Part shown: one piece after another, positions 25,404-33,659 of the stretch
Numbering within the stretch: position 1 is the stretch's first letter
How the letters are laid out: the number at the start of each line of letters is the position of its first letter
NCBI RefSeq assembly: GCF_005796105.1
Contig: NZ_VAUO01000001.1
Location: 558,001 to 622,000 of the forward strand
Origin: Pseudomonas mosselii
Lineage (GTDB): Bacteria > Pseudomonadota > Gammaproteobacteria > Pseudomonadales > Pseudomonadaceae
Direction: 5' to 3'
DNA length: 64,000 bases
The notes under the pieces: generated by a model
Databases searched by the model: none
Told to the model about the DNA's origin: nothing
Seen by the model: only the letters and a program-made list of their open reading frames with translations
Position numbers and translations under genes: made by a program

Positions 25404-26528
25404 ATGTCGATTGAAGCAGTCACCATCCCTAAATGGGGCATGACCATGACCGAGGGTATCGTCGCCGATTGGCTTGTAGCTGAGGGTGATGAGGTATCTC
25501 GTGGTCAGGAGATTATTGAAGTAGAGTCCACCAAAACCACTAACGCAGTGGAGTCGGCGGCTAGCGGCATTCTGCGTCGCATCGTAGTGCAGGTCGGTGA
25601 TACCGCGCCGGTGGGCGCCCTGGTGGGTGTTATCGCTGATGCGTCTGTTAGCGACGAGGAAATTGAAGCGTTCATTGCTTCCTTCGCTGACGCAAATGGG
25701 GCTGCTGATGAAGTAGATCCTAACGCTCCAAGCGTTAAGCCGATCGAGGTCGGTGAAGGTCGGGTTGTGAATGTCCTCACCATGGGCGGTGATGCTGAGG
25801 AAAGCATTGTCCTGGTTCATGGCTTCGGTGGTGACCTTTCCACTTGGCTGTTCAACCAAGACGCTTTTGCTAAGGATCACCGTGTAGTGGCGGTGGATCT
25901 TCCAGGCCATGGTGCTTCCACTCCGATCCAAGGCAGTGATGTCTTTGGCGATCTGGTAAGTGCAGTGGAGCGTGCACTTGAGTCCGTTGCTCCAGGTAAG
26001 TTGCACCTCGTGGCGCACTCATTTGGTGGTGCGGTTGCTGCAGCTCTGGCATCTCGCCAGTCGGGCCGAGTGGCATCGCTGTCCTTAATCGCTCCTGTGG
26101 GCCTTGGTAAGCAGATCAACAAGTCGTTCCTCGATGACTTCATCTCTGCCGAACGCCGCAGGCCGCTCAAGGAAGTCCTGGAACGTCTGCTTGCTGATCC
26201 CTCGAAAATCAGCAACGACATGATCGAAGGGACGCTGCGGTTCAAGCGCCTTGAAGGTGTGCCAGAAGCGCTGTCCGCTATCCGCGACACCATCGTCGAT
26301 GAAAATGGCCAGCAGCGTCATTGGATCGCCGGCACTGTCGCCGACTTCAATGGCCCAGTTGCTCTGATCTGGGGCGAGAAAGATCAGATCGTTCCGTTGC
26401 CGAGTGAATCGCAGGTGCCTTCGCAGGCCAAGTTGAATGTGATTCGCGGTGTAGGCCACATGCCTCAGATGGAAGCTGCGTCGGAAGTTAATTCGCTGGT
26501 GCTGGAAAACATCGCCCGAGCGAAATAA
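25404..26528 (+). CDS. acoC: E2 component: lipoyl domain fused to alpha/beta hydrolase (AcoC type)
   Basis: 374-aa AcoC-like protein. Residues 1-80 are a biotinyl/lipoyl domain with the lipoylation Lys44 in ESTKTTNAVE. After an acidic linker (80-120), an alpha/beta-hydrolase domain carries Ser206 in LVAHSFGGA, an Asp in WGEKDQIVP and a His in VGHMPQME. This replaces the catalytic fold of ordinary E2 acyltransferases, as known for acetoin dehydrogenase E2. The start ATG 25404 has AGAGG 8 nt upstream. No dihydrolipoamide dehydrogenase gene is in the window, so a housekeeping E3 must serve the complex. Confidence 0.9.
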   Translation: MSIEAVTIPKWGMTMTEGIVADWLVAEGDEVSRGQEIIEVESTKTTNAVESAASGILRRIVVQVGDTAPVGALVGVIADASVSDEEIEAFIASFADANGAADEVDPNAPSVKPIEVGEGRVVNVLTMGGDAEESIVLVHGFGGDLSTWLFNQDAFAKDHRVVAVDLPGHGASTPIQGSDVFGDLVSAVERALESVAPGKLHLVAHSFGGAVAAALASRQSGRVASLSLIAPVGLGKQINKSFLDDFISAERRRPLKEVLERLLADPSKISNDMIEGTLRFKRLEGVPEALSAIRDTIVDENGQQRHWIAGTVADFNGPVALIWGEKDQIVPLPSESQVPSQAKLNVIRGVGHMPQMEAASEVNSLVLENIARAK

Positions 26529-26592
26529 CTCATTGCGCCATCATCTAAGTGATGGTGGCGTTAAACAGATAAAGTATTAGAGCGAGGTTAAT

Positions 26593-27348
26593 ATGACCGA
26601 TCGTTTGGCGGGTAAGCTCGTCCTGCTTACAGGTGGCGTAGCTAATATCGGGCTCGCTATTTTGGAGTCTTTCGTACAGGAAGGCGCTAAGGTTGCAATC
26701 GTTGATATCGATTCGGAGCGCGGTTCAAAAGTTGAGCAACGCTTTCCTAAGGCAGTAAAATTTTTCCGTGCAGATCTGAGCAGCGAGAGCGACATCCGCG
26801 CAGTGGTCGGCAAAGCTGCTGACTGGTTGGGCGGTCTTAATACACTCTGCCTTAACGCTGGTATCCAGCTTTCCGGTAACGTCTCGCAATTCGCAACCGA
26901 AGCGTGGGATAAAGTTTTCGATATTAACGTCCGCGCCAACTTCATCTTTGTGCAAGAGTCTCTGCCTCACCTGCAAAAGGCGAAGAAGTCTTCGGTTGTC
27001 ATGATGTCCTCTCTGGCGGGCAAACGCGGCGCTCCTGGCCTGACCTGCTATTCGTCGTCCAAAGCCGCCGTGATTGGTATGGCGACGACTATGGCAATCG
27101 AACTGGCCAAAGATGGTGTACGCGTCAATGCGGTTTGCCCGGGATGGATTGATACTCCGTTCAATGGCCCGGTCATTGACTACATCGGTGGTAAAGAGAA
27201 ACAGGAAGCGCTCGTGAAATCTCTTATTCCGCTCGGTCGCCAAGCGACTGCTGATGAGGTCGCTCCGCTGTTCGTATTCCTGGCTTCTGATGAATCGTCT
27301 TATGTAACCGCGCAAGCAATCAACGTTTGTGGCGGCGTTTACAGCTAA
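26593..27348 (+). CDS. SDR family oxidoreductase
   Basis: Classical SDR, 251 aa. The cofactor motif is a variant, TGGVANIG at residues 14-21; NAGIQ is near 93, Ser in MMSSLAG and Tyr-Lys in CYSSSKAAV near 153-157. GAGG lies 7 nt before the ATG. Fourth gene of the E1/E2 operon, where aco clusters often carry a diacetyl/butanediol-type dehydrogenase. That role is possible but not shown. Confidence 0.87.
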   Translation: MTDRLAGKLVLLTGGVANIGLAILESFVQEGAKVAIVDIDSERGSKVEQRFPKAVKFFRADLSSESDIRAVVGKAADWLGGLNTLCLNAGIQLSGNVSQFATEAWDKVFDINVRANFIFVQESLPHLQKAKKSSVVMMSSLAGKRGAPGLTCYSSSKAAVIGMATTMAIELAKDGVRVNAVCPGWIDTPFNGPVIDYIGGKEKQEALVKSLIPLGRQATADEVAPLFVFLASDESSYVTAQAINVCGGVYS

Positions 27349-27367
27349 GTCGATAGGAGTAATTCGA

Positions 27368-27775
27368 ATGTCAATTAAACACGAACTCGCAATGGCAGCC
27401 CTTGAAGCAGGCATTAAGCGCGCGAAGGAGCTTGATCAGCGCTCGTGCCTGTCGATTGTGGATGCCGGTGGCCACCTGGTGGGGTTCATCCGGGTGGAAG
27501 ACGCAGCATTCGGCACTATTGAAGTCGCGACCAACAAGGCCTACACCGCAGCTGCACTTCGTAAGTCTACGGACACTTGGATGGCAATTACGCAGCCTGG
27601 CCAAGAGCTGTATGGCCTCGAGCGCTCCTGCGCCCGCCCGTTTGTCGTCTTCGGTGGTGGCCTGCCAGTCACCGTCAACGGAGAGGTAGTAGGTGGTGTC
27701 GGTGTCTCCGGTGGCCCGGAAGAGGCTGATGTCGAAATCGCGAAAGCGATGGTTGCCGTGTTGCAAGCTCAGTAA
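27368..27775 (+). CDS. GlcG/HbpS family protein
   Basis: 135-aa member of the GlcG/HbpS (heme-binding-like, Haem_degrading) family. Start ATG 27368 with AGGAG at 27355-27359. Typical blocks: LSIVDAGGHLVGFIRVEDAAFGTIEVATNKAYTAA and VFGGGLPVTVNGEVVGGVGVSGG. The biochemical role of the family is poorly defined; members bind heme or cobalamin-like ligands or small metabolites, and one is encoded with glycolate oxidase in E. coli. A second, divergent member is at 61441. It sits between the SDR and DUF1445 genes. Confidence 0.88.
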   Translation: MSIKHELAMAALEAGIKRAKELDQRSCLSIVDAGGHLVGFIRVEDAAFGTIEVATNKAYTAAALRKSTDTWMAITQPGQELYGLERSCARPFVVFGGGLPVTVNGEVVGGVGVSGGPEEADVEIAKAMVAVLQAQ

Positions 27776-27806
27776 GCGAACTCATTCGTTCACGTTAGGT
27801 GCCAGA

Positions 27807-28610
27807 ATGGAACCATTAAAAGAGATGCAGGCGAAGTCTGCTGCTGAAGTAAGGCAGATGATCCGGACTGGCAACCTGCGGGTGCCAACGAGCGGTTTCG
27901 CTGATGGCTTCATGCAAGCCAATTTGATGATCCTGCCAAAACGATTCGCTGACGACTTCAAAGTCTTCTGCGATCTGAACCCAAAGAGCTGCCCTCTGGT
28001 GGCCATGGGTAAGCCTGGGGATCCAAGTCTGCCGCTGGCTGGGGATATCGACATCCGTACGGACGTCGCCAAGTACCGTGTCTACCGAAACGGCGTTCAT
28101 ACTGAAACCGTTGACTCGCTGACTGAGCTATGGCGGGACGACTTTGTCACCTTCGCCTTGGGGTGCTCGTTTTCGTTTGAGAATGCCATCCTCAACGCAG
28201 GTATCGAGATTCGGCATATCAGCGCGAATCGAAATGTCCCCATGTACATCACAAACCTGCCGACTGAAGAGTACGGGCCATTCAAAGGTTCGATGGTGGT
28301 CTCGATGCGTGCCTTCCGTCCAAAGGACACGATCAAGGCAATCGTCCTGTCGGAGCGGTTTCCGCTTGCCCATGGCGCACCAGTCCACATCGGTGATCCG
28401 GCGTTGATTGGCATCAAGGACATTGATCGGCCTGACTTCGGTGATGCGCCTGTTTACCGTGATGGGGACATTCTGGGCTTCTGGGCGTGTGGAGTTACCC
28501 CGCAAATGGCTATTAAACAAGCGGGTGTAGATATCGCCATTACCCACGAGCCTGGTTACATGCTGCTGACCGATCTTCCTGCAGATTCGCCAGATCTTTC
28601 AGTCGCTTAA
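27807..28610 (+). CDS. DUF1445 putative hydro-lyase (YcsI type), N-terminal half of D-glutamate cyclase
   Basis: 267-aa DUF1445/YcsI protein from ATG 27807; its ribosome site is weak and the frame is open further upstream. Family signatures: RTGNLRVPTSGFADGFMQANL, FVTFALGCSFSFENAIL, YITNLPTEEYGPFKGSMVVSMRAF and FWACGVTPQMA near the C-terminus. DUF1445 is the N-terminal domain of animal D-glutamate cyclase; in bacteria it is often next to 5-oxoprolinase genes, as in the B. subtilis ycsF-kip region. Here pxpA follows three genes later, and the missing C-terminal domain (DUF4392) is encoded at 17177. Role in forming or handling 5-oxoproline is inferred. Confidence 0.88.
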   Translation: MEPLKEMQAKSAAEVRQMIRTGNLRVPTSGFADGFMQANLMILPKRFADDFKVFCDLNPKSCPLVAMGKPGDPSLPLAGDIDIRTDVAKYRVYRNGVHTETVDSLTELWRDDFVTFALGCSFSFENAILNAGIEIRHISANRNVPMYITNLPTEEYGPFKGSMVVSMRAFRPKDTIKAIVLSERFPLAHGAPVHIGDPALIGIKDIDRPDFGDAPVYRDGDILGFWACGVTPQMAIKQAGVDIAITHEPGYMLLTDLPADSPDLSVA

Positions 28611-28633
28611 TATCGATTACCGGGGTATTTCAG

Positions 28634-29083
28634 ATGTCGGAGCATTTTGCGAAAGTTCTCTGGGTTGCTGCTGACCACGTAGAGAAGCCAGGCACCTACA
28701 GTCGAGATCTGGAAATTGAATTCAGCGACCAGGTTAAGGTTGCAGCGTCTGCTGCTTCTGATTACCTGGGGTCGGCGGAAAAAGCAGATCCAGAGCAGTT
28801 GCTGGTCAGTGCGCTTGCAAGCTGTCACATGCTGTATTTCTTGGCTATCTGTGAAGGCCAAGGTTATGTTGTTTCTCGCTACAGCGATAACGCTAAAGGC
28901 ATCGTTTCAAAGCGCGAAGAAGGTGGGTTTTGGGTCTCTGAAATTATCTTGAGCCCTAAAGTCGAGTTCAGCTCAGAGAAACAGCCGGATCCTAAAGCTC
29001 TCGAGCGTCTGCATCATCGGGCGCACAAAGGGTGTTTCATAGCCAATTCGATCAAGACTGCGGTTAAAGTCGAAATCGCTTAA
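28634..29083 (+). CDS. OsmC-like peroxiredoxin
   Basis: OsmC/Ohr-fold protein, 149 aa. The two redox cysteines are in ALASCHMLYFLAI (near residue 59) and HKGCFIANSI (near 137), as in organic-hydroperoxide reductases. Cytoplasmic thiol peroxidase activity towards organic peroxides would protect the flavin and ThDP enzymes of this operon. It begins 23 nt after the DUF1445 gene. Confidence 0.88.
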   Translation: MSEHFAKVLWVAADHVEKPGTYSRDLEIEFSDQVKVAASAASDYLGSAEKADPEQLLVSALASCHMLYFLAICEGQGYVVSRYSDNAKGIVSKREEGGFWVSEIILSPKVEFSSEKQPDPKALERLHHRAHKGCFIANSIKTAVKVEIA

Positions 29084-29106
29084 TAATAGAGTTAGGAGTT
29101 AAGAAG

Positions 29107-29394
29107 ATGGGCAAGCTCTACGTTGTTGCTGTTACCCAATCCCAGCCTGGCAAAGGTGCTGAGCTCAAGAAGGCACTGCTGGAACTGGTTGCGTACGCTA
29201 AAACCGAGCCTGGCTTTGTGAAGTATGATCTTCACGTTGAGCAAGGCAATGCCGATGAGTTTCTGTTCTATGAAATCTGGGATGATGAAAAATCCTTGGA
29301 GCTGCATGCGAACACTGCCAATATGAAAGCGTTCGGTGAGAAGTATGGTCATCTGATCAAGTCTACTTCTCTGCGTAAGTTTGATTTGGCGTAA
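29107..29394 (+). CDS. antibiotic biosynthesis monooxygenase (ABM) domain protein
   Basis: 95-aa dimeric alpha-beta barrel protein of the ABM/YgiN family. It shows the sequence KTEPGFVKYDLHVEQGNADEFLFYEIWDDEKSLELHANTANMKAF, the usual xPGxxxYxLxxxxxxPxxFxxxExWxxxxAxxxH pattern. Family members are cofactor-free quinol or anthrone monooxygenases, or reductant-linked accessory proteins. It lies between the OsmC and pxpA genes. Confidence 0.85.
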   Translation: MGKLYVVAVTQSQPGKGAELKKALLELVAYAKTEPGFVKYDLHVEQGNADEFLFYEIWDDEKSLELHANTANMKAFGEKYGHLIKSTSLRKFDLA

Positions 29395-29438
29395 GAGTTT
29401 TAGTTGGTTAACGTGATCTTCAAAGAGTGTGCAGGGTA

Positions 29439-30212
29439 ATGGTTAGAATCGACCTGAACAGTGATCTCGGTGAGAGCTTTGGCCCCTGGGCTATGGGAGA
29501 CGATGCGTCGATGCTCGACATCGTCACCAGTGCGAACATCGCGTGTGGTTTCCACGCCGGTGATCCCGCTGGAATTCTCTCAGTGCTCAAAGAGGCTGTG
29601 GCACGCGGGGTCACGATTGGAGCTCACGTTGGCTACCGTGACCTGGTCGGCTTTGGTCGGCGTGTAATGGAGCCCTCCAGCTCTGAACTGATAGGGGATG
29701 TGATCTACCAAATCGGAGCATTGGAGGGCTTAGCTAAAGCCGCTGGTACCAGCATTAGCTACGTCAAACCTCACGGCGCGCTTTACAACACCATTGCCAA
29801 AGATCGTCGCCAGGGAGCTGATGTAATTGCGGCTATCAAGGCAGTGAACCCCGAACTCACGTTGCTTGTGCTGGCAGGGGCTCCGATCGTCGAGCAGGCC
29901 CGTGAGGCAGGATTGCGTGTTGTTTGTGAGGCGTTCGCTGATCGTGCCTACAACAGTGATGGCTCGCTGGTTAACCGTCGCTTACCAGGGGCGGTACTTC
30001 ATGACCCAGCAATCATCACTCAGCGAATGTTGCGTTTGGTGCGCGAGGGAGTCGTCGAGGCAGTCGATGGCAGCATGGTGCACTTACAGGCTGACTCCAT
30101 CTGTGTTCACGGAGACAACCCGTCTGCGGTTCTCACGGCAAAAGCACTTCGGGAGGCTTTCGAGGCAAACGATGTGCAACTGCGTAGTTTTACAGTCGTG
30201 AGTGAGGACTGA
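29439..30212 (+). CDS. pxpA: 5-oxoprolinase subunit A
   Basis: LamB/YcsF family, PxpA subunit of the ATP-dependent 5-oxoprolinase (5-oxoproline to L-glutamate), 257 aa. Conserved blocks: [38 protein letters not shown] and [11 protein letters not shown], with the metal/acid residues Asp, His and Glu in them. The start is ATG 29439; an in-frame GTG at 29427 is an alternative. The fused PxpBC gene begins 5 nt after the stop, so the two are coupled. Confidence 0.93.
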   Translation: MVRIDLNSDLGESFGPWAMGDDASMLDIVTSANIACGFHAGDPAGILSVLKEAVARGVTIGAHVGYRDLVGFGRRVMEPSSSELIGDVIYQIGALEGLAKAAGTSISYVKPHGALYNTIAKDRRQGADVIAAIKAVNPELTLLVLAGAPIVEQAREAGLRVVCEAFADRAYNSDGSLVNRRLPGAVLHDPAIITQRMLRLVREGVVEAVDGSMVHLQADSICVHGDNPSAVLTAKALREAFEANDVQLRSFTVVSED

Positions 30213-30216
30213 GCAC

Positions 30217-31806
30217 ATGTCGAAGACACTGCAGTTTCTTCCCGCCGGATCGAATCGCTTCATCGTAGAGTTGGATGATTTGGACTCTACGATTGCTCTT
30301 GGTGACGCTCTTCAAGCAGCCAAATTCGAAGGCGTGCTGGAAGTAGTCCCAGGCGCGGTCACGCTTCACGTTTCGTTCGATCCGTTTGTGACGACTGCGC
30401 AAGAGCTCTATAGCCAAATCCTGGCCCTGCGGCCTCAAGTAGGCGAGAGCCGCTGTGGGGATTTGGTCGAAATTCCGATGGTTTACGACGGTGAGGATCT
30501 GGCATTTGTCGCTGGGTACCTCGGCTGGTCAGTACATGAACTGATCCGCCGCCACCGCGCGGCAACCTTCACTGTAGCGTTTACAGGTTTTGCCCCCGGA
30601 TTTGCTTACATGACCTGTGACGATCCTGACTTGGAAGTCCCGCGTAGAGATAGTCCGCGAGTACGTATTCCTGCAGGTTCGGTTGCGCTGGCAGGCCGGT
30701 TCTGTGGCGTTTACCCATCTGACACTCCAGGTGGTTGGCAGCTGCTTGGTACAACCGATCTTCCGATGTGGGATGTCAACCGTGCCCAAGCTTCTCTGTT
30801 GAAGCCTGGTGATCGAGTTCGATTCGTCGACCAGGCAGCCCATCAAAATGCTGGTCACGTAGAAGTGTCCGTCGAAAAGTCCGCACATGCGGTTACAGGA
30901 TTGAGGGTTGTCAGCTCTGACAGGCCGCTGCTTTTCCAGGACATCGGGCGAGCAGGCAATGCTTACCAAGGGGTTTCTCAGTCGGGGGCAGCAGATCTAA
31001 GAGCGCTACATCACGTCAATAATTTGCTAGGTAATGAGCAGTCTGCAGTCGCAGTCGAGGTGACATACGGTGGAGCAGTATTTGAAGCCGATATCCCGCT
31101 GACCTTAGCGGTGAGTGGAGCGCCGGCGCCTCTGACTCTGACCACAACCAATGGTTGCGTTATCTCTGTCTCGAACCGTTATCCAGTCGCTATGGATGCT
31201 GGCGATACCCTGTCGCTTGGAGTTCCAACTCAAGGTGTACGGAGCTATGTGGCCGTGCGAGGCGGTTTCGTGGCACCAAAGATTTTGGGGTCTGCTTCGA
31301 CCGATACCCTGGCCAAAGTAGGGCCCGAACCGATCATCGCGGGTGGTGTTTTGCAGCCCTCCAATGACGTATGTGGCTCAGTTTGTGCCGATGTCATTGA
31401 GCAGGTAGCTCTTCCCGGTAGCAGCGATATCGTAATGCTCGATGTGGTCATGGGCCCACGCACCGACTGGTTCACTCCAGAAGCGATACGGACGTTCTGT
31501 GAGCAGGCATGGACGGTTACACCCGAGTCAAATCGGGTGGGGGTTCGTCTGAAAGGTACGAGCGCTTTGACCCGTGAGTGCGCTGATGAGCTTCCTTCTG
31601 AGGGCACATCCAGAGGGTCGATCCAGGTACCTCGTAATGGTCAGCCTGTTCTGTTCTTGGCAGACCATCCGCTCACAGGTGGCTATCCGGTCATCGCCGT
31701 TGTAGCCGAGCATCATCTTTCATTAGCGGCGCAGATCCCGATTGGCGCGCGCATCCGCTTTAACGCTATTGCTGGCTTTGATCCGCAAGTAAAGGAAACC
31801 GATTGA
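30217..31806 (+). CDS. pxpBC: 5-oxoprolinase subunits B and C, fused
   Basis: 529-aa fusion. Residues 1-220 match PxpB (KipI): SNRFIVELDD, GFTGFAPGFAYMT, RDSPRVRIPAGSVALAG and PGGWQLLG. Residues 230-520 match PxpC (KipA): LFQDIGRAGNAYQGVSQSGAADLRAL, YVAVRGGF and MGPRTDWFT. The two subunits are usually separate proteins; here they are one chain. GAGG precedes ATG 30217. With PxpA it forms 5-oxoprolinase, which phosphorylates and hydrolyses the lactam. The stop (31804-31806) shares its last base with the next ATG. Confidence 0.92.
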   Translation: MSKTLQFLPAGSNRFIVELDDLDSTIALGDALQAAKFEGVLEVVPGAVTLHVSFDPFVTTAQELYSQILALRPQVGESRCGDLVEIPMVYDGEDLAFVAGYLGWSVHELIRRHRAATFTVAFTGFAPGFAYMTCDDPDLEVPRRDSPRVRIPAGSVALAGRFCGVYPSDTPGGWQLLGTTDLPMWDVNRAQASLLKPGDRVRFVDQAAHQNAGHVEVSVEKSAHAVTGLRVVSSDRPLLFQDIGRAGNAYQGVSQSGAADLRALHHVNNLLGNEQSAVAVEVTYGGAVFEADIPLTLAVSGAPAPLTLTTTNGCVISVSNRYPVAMDAGDTLSLGVPTQGVRSYVAVRGGFVAPKILGSASTDTLAKVGPEPIIAGGVLQPSNDVCGSVCADVIEQVALPGSSDIVMLDVVMGPRTDWFTPEAIRTFCEQAWTVTPESNRVGVRLKGTSALTRECADELPSEGTSRGSIQVPRNGQPVLFLADHPLTGGYPVIAVVAEHHLSLAAQIPIGARIRFNAIAGFDPQVKETD

Positions 31807-33515
31807 TGAAGAAGTTACTCATTGCCAACCGAGGCGAAATCGCAATCCGGATCATCCGTGCCGCGAAGGATTATGGTGTGACTTCCGTCGCCATCTACTC
31901 GGATGTCGACGTTTCATCGCTTCATGTTGAGCTTGCTGACGAAGCCTATGGCCTGGGCCCTGGTCGACCCGCCGAGACGTACCTCAACATCTCGAAGATT
32001 GTTGAGATCGCCAAGCAAGCTGGTGCTGATGCAGTGCATCCTGGCTACGGCTTCTTGTCTGAGCGCGCTGAGTTTGCACAAGCGGTGCTTGATGCTGGCC
32101 TCGCATGGGTAGGCCCATCTCCAGAGGTTATCCGTGCTCTTGGGGATAAGGTTGAGGCTCGTCACATCGCGCAGGCTGTAGGCGCACCATTGGTAAAGGG
32201 TACACCTGGCCCACTTGCCAACGCGCGAGAAGCTGTTGCGTTCGCCAAAGAGGTCGGGTTGCCTCTAGCCATCAAGGCGGCATTCGGGGGCGGCGGCCGT
32301 GGTATGAAGGTCGCTCATAAGCTTGAGGATGTTGGGCAGCTGTTTGAGTCTGCTGTGCGCGAAGCAACCGAGGCCTTCGGCCGTGGCGAATGCTACGCGG
32401 AGCAGTTCCTCGAGCAGCCCCGTCACATTGAAGCGCAAGTTATTGCTGATACCCATGGCAATACTGTGGTTCTGGGCACGCGTGACTGTTCGCTACAACG
32501 GCGTAATCAGAAGCTAGTCGAAGAGGCGCCTGCTCCTTTCATTTCTGAGGAGCAACGCGCTGCCATTCACAAAGCCGCGCAAGACATCTGCAGTCGCGCT
32601 GGCTATGTAGGGGCTGGTACGGTTGAGTTCCTGCTCTCTCGAAATGGAACCATTTCCTTCTTGGAGGTGAACACCCGCCTGCAGGTAGAGCACCCGGTTA
32701 CCGAAGTCACTACTGGCGTTGATATCGTTGTTGAGCAACTGCGTATTGCTGATGGGCTGCCGCTCTCAGTTATGGAAACGCCGGCACCACGAGGTCACGC
32801 GTTTGAGTTTCGGATCAACGCTGAAGATCCTGGGCGAGGTTTCCTGCCTACTCCTGGTCGCATCGATAAATTCCGAGCTCCTTCTGGCCCGGGCATCCGG
32901 CTGGATACGGGTGTGGAGAGCGGCTCAACAATTCCTGGCTTCTATGATTCGATGATGGCCAAACTCATCGTGTTCGGTGAGACCCGGGACGAAGCTGTGA
33001 AACGAGCCCGTCGCGCGCTTGCTGAGTTTCAAATCGAGGGTGTGGCATCTGTTCTTCCTTTCCATCGAGCAGTGATGGATGAGTCTTTGTTCAATGGTGC
33101 TGAAGAGTTTGGCGTTTATACCAACTGGATCGAGACAGAGTTCAAAGGTGTGCCTCCCTCTGAACGAGTAGAGTCCACAGAAGATCAATTGGTTCGCTGT
33201 GTTATTGAGATTGATGGCAAGATTCATCGTCTCGGAGTTCCGTCTGCGCTATTCTCCTTTAATAAGTCTGGCCCAGAAGTTTCAGTCCAGCCTAAAGCTG
33301 AAGATCCTAAATCATTGCGGTCGCCTATCCCTGGTACTTTGCAACAATGGCTTGTGGAGGATGGTGCGTCTGTATCTAAGGGTGAGACCATTGCTCTTGT
33401 TGAAGCAATGAAGATGGAAACGCAGGTGCTTGCTAAACAAGATGGAAAAATTAAAATCTTGGTCAATGTTGGATCCGTGGTTACACTCGGTGAAGAAATT
33501 GCCACAATTGATTGA
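31806..33515 (+). CDS. biotin carboxylase fused to biotin carboxyl carrier domain
   Basis: 569-aa protein. Residues 1-445 are biotin carboxylase (KKLLIANRGEIAIRIIRAAKDYG, DAVHPGYGFLSE, ATP-grasp loop AAFGGGGRGMK, ECYAEQFLEQPRHIEAQVIAD, EVNTRLQVEHPVTE). The C-terminal 75 residues are a biotinyl domain with Lys536 in VEAMKMETQ. The layout is that of propionyl/methylcrotonyl/acyl-CoA carboxylase alpha subunits, but no carboxyltransferase is in the window. Biotin carboxylases commonly sit with pxpABC in bacteria, so it probably belongs to 5-oxoproline metabolism. ATG overlaps the PxpBC stop. Confidence 0.92.
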   Translation: MKKLLIANRGEIAIRIIRAAKDYGVTSVAIYSDVDVSSLHVELADEAYGLGPGRPAETYLNISKIVEIAKQAGADAVHPGYGFLSERAEFAQAVLDAGLAWVGPSPEVIRALGDKVEARHIAQAVGAPLVKGTPGPLANAREAVAFAKEVGLPLAIKAAFGGGGRGMKVAHKLEDVGQLFESAVREATEAFGRGECYAEQFLEQPRHIEAQVIADTHGNTVVLGTRDCSLQRRNQKLVEEAPAPFISEEQRAAIHKAAQDICSRAGYVGAGTVEFLLSRNGTISFLEVNTRLQVEHPVTEVTTGVDIVVEQLRIADGLPLSVMETPAPRGHAFEFRINAEDPGRGFLPTPGRIDKFRAPSGPGIRLDTGVESGSTIPGFYDSMMAKLIVFGETRDEAVKRARRALAEFQIEGVASVLPFHRAVMDESLFNGAEEFGVYTNWIETEFKGVPPSERVESTEDQLVRCVIEIDGKIHRLGVPSALFSFNKSGPEVSVQPKAEDPKSLRSPIPGTLQQWLVEDGASVSKGETIALVEAMKMETQVLAKQDGKIKILVNVGSVVTLGEEIATID

Positions 33516-33659
33516 GATTTTATGTGGTTGGTGAGTTAGGGTGGTATGCCGCTTTGGTGTGTTCCTAAATGTAGTGTCCGGCATCTGATATGTGATAGCT
33601 GGGGTAAGTTAAACAGAAGTGGGTGAGACGGAATTGTCAGCCCTAGAGGAGTAAGGATC

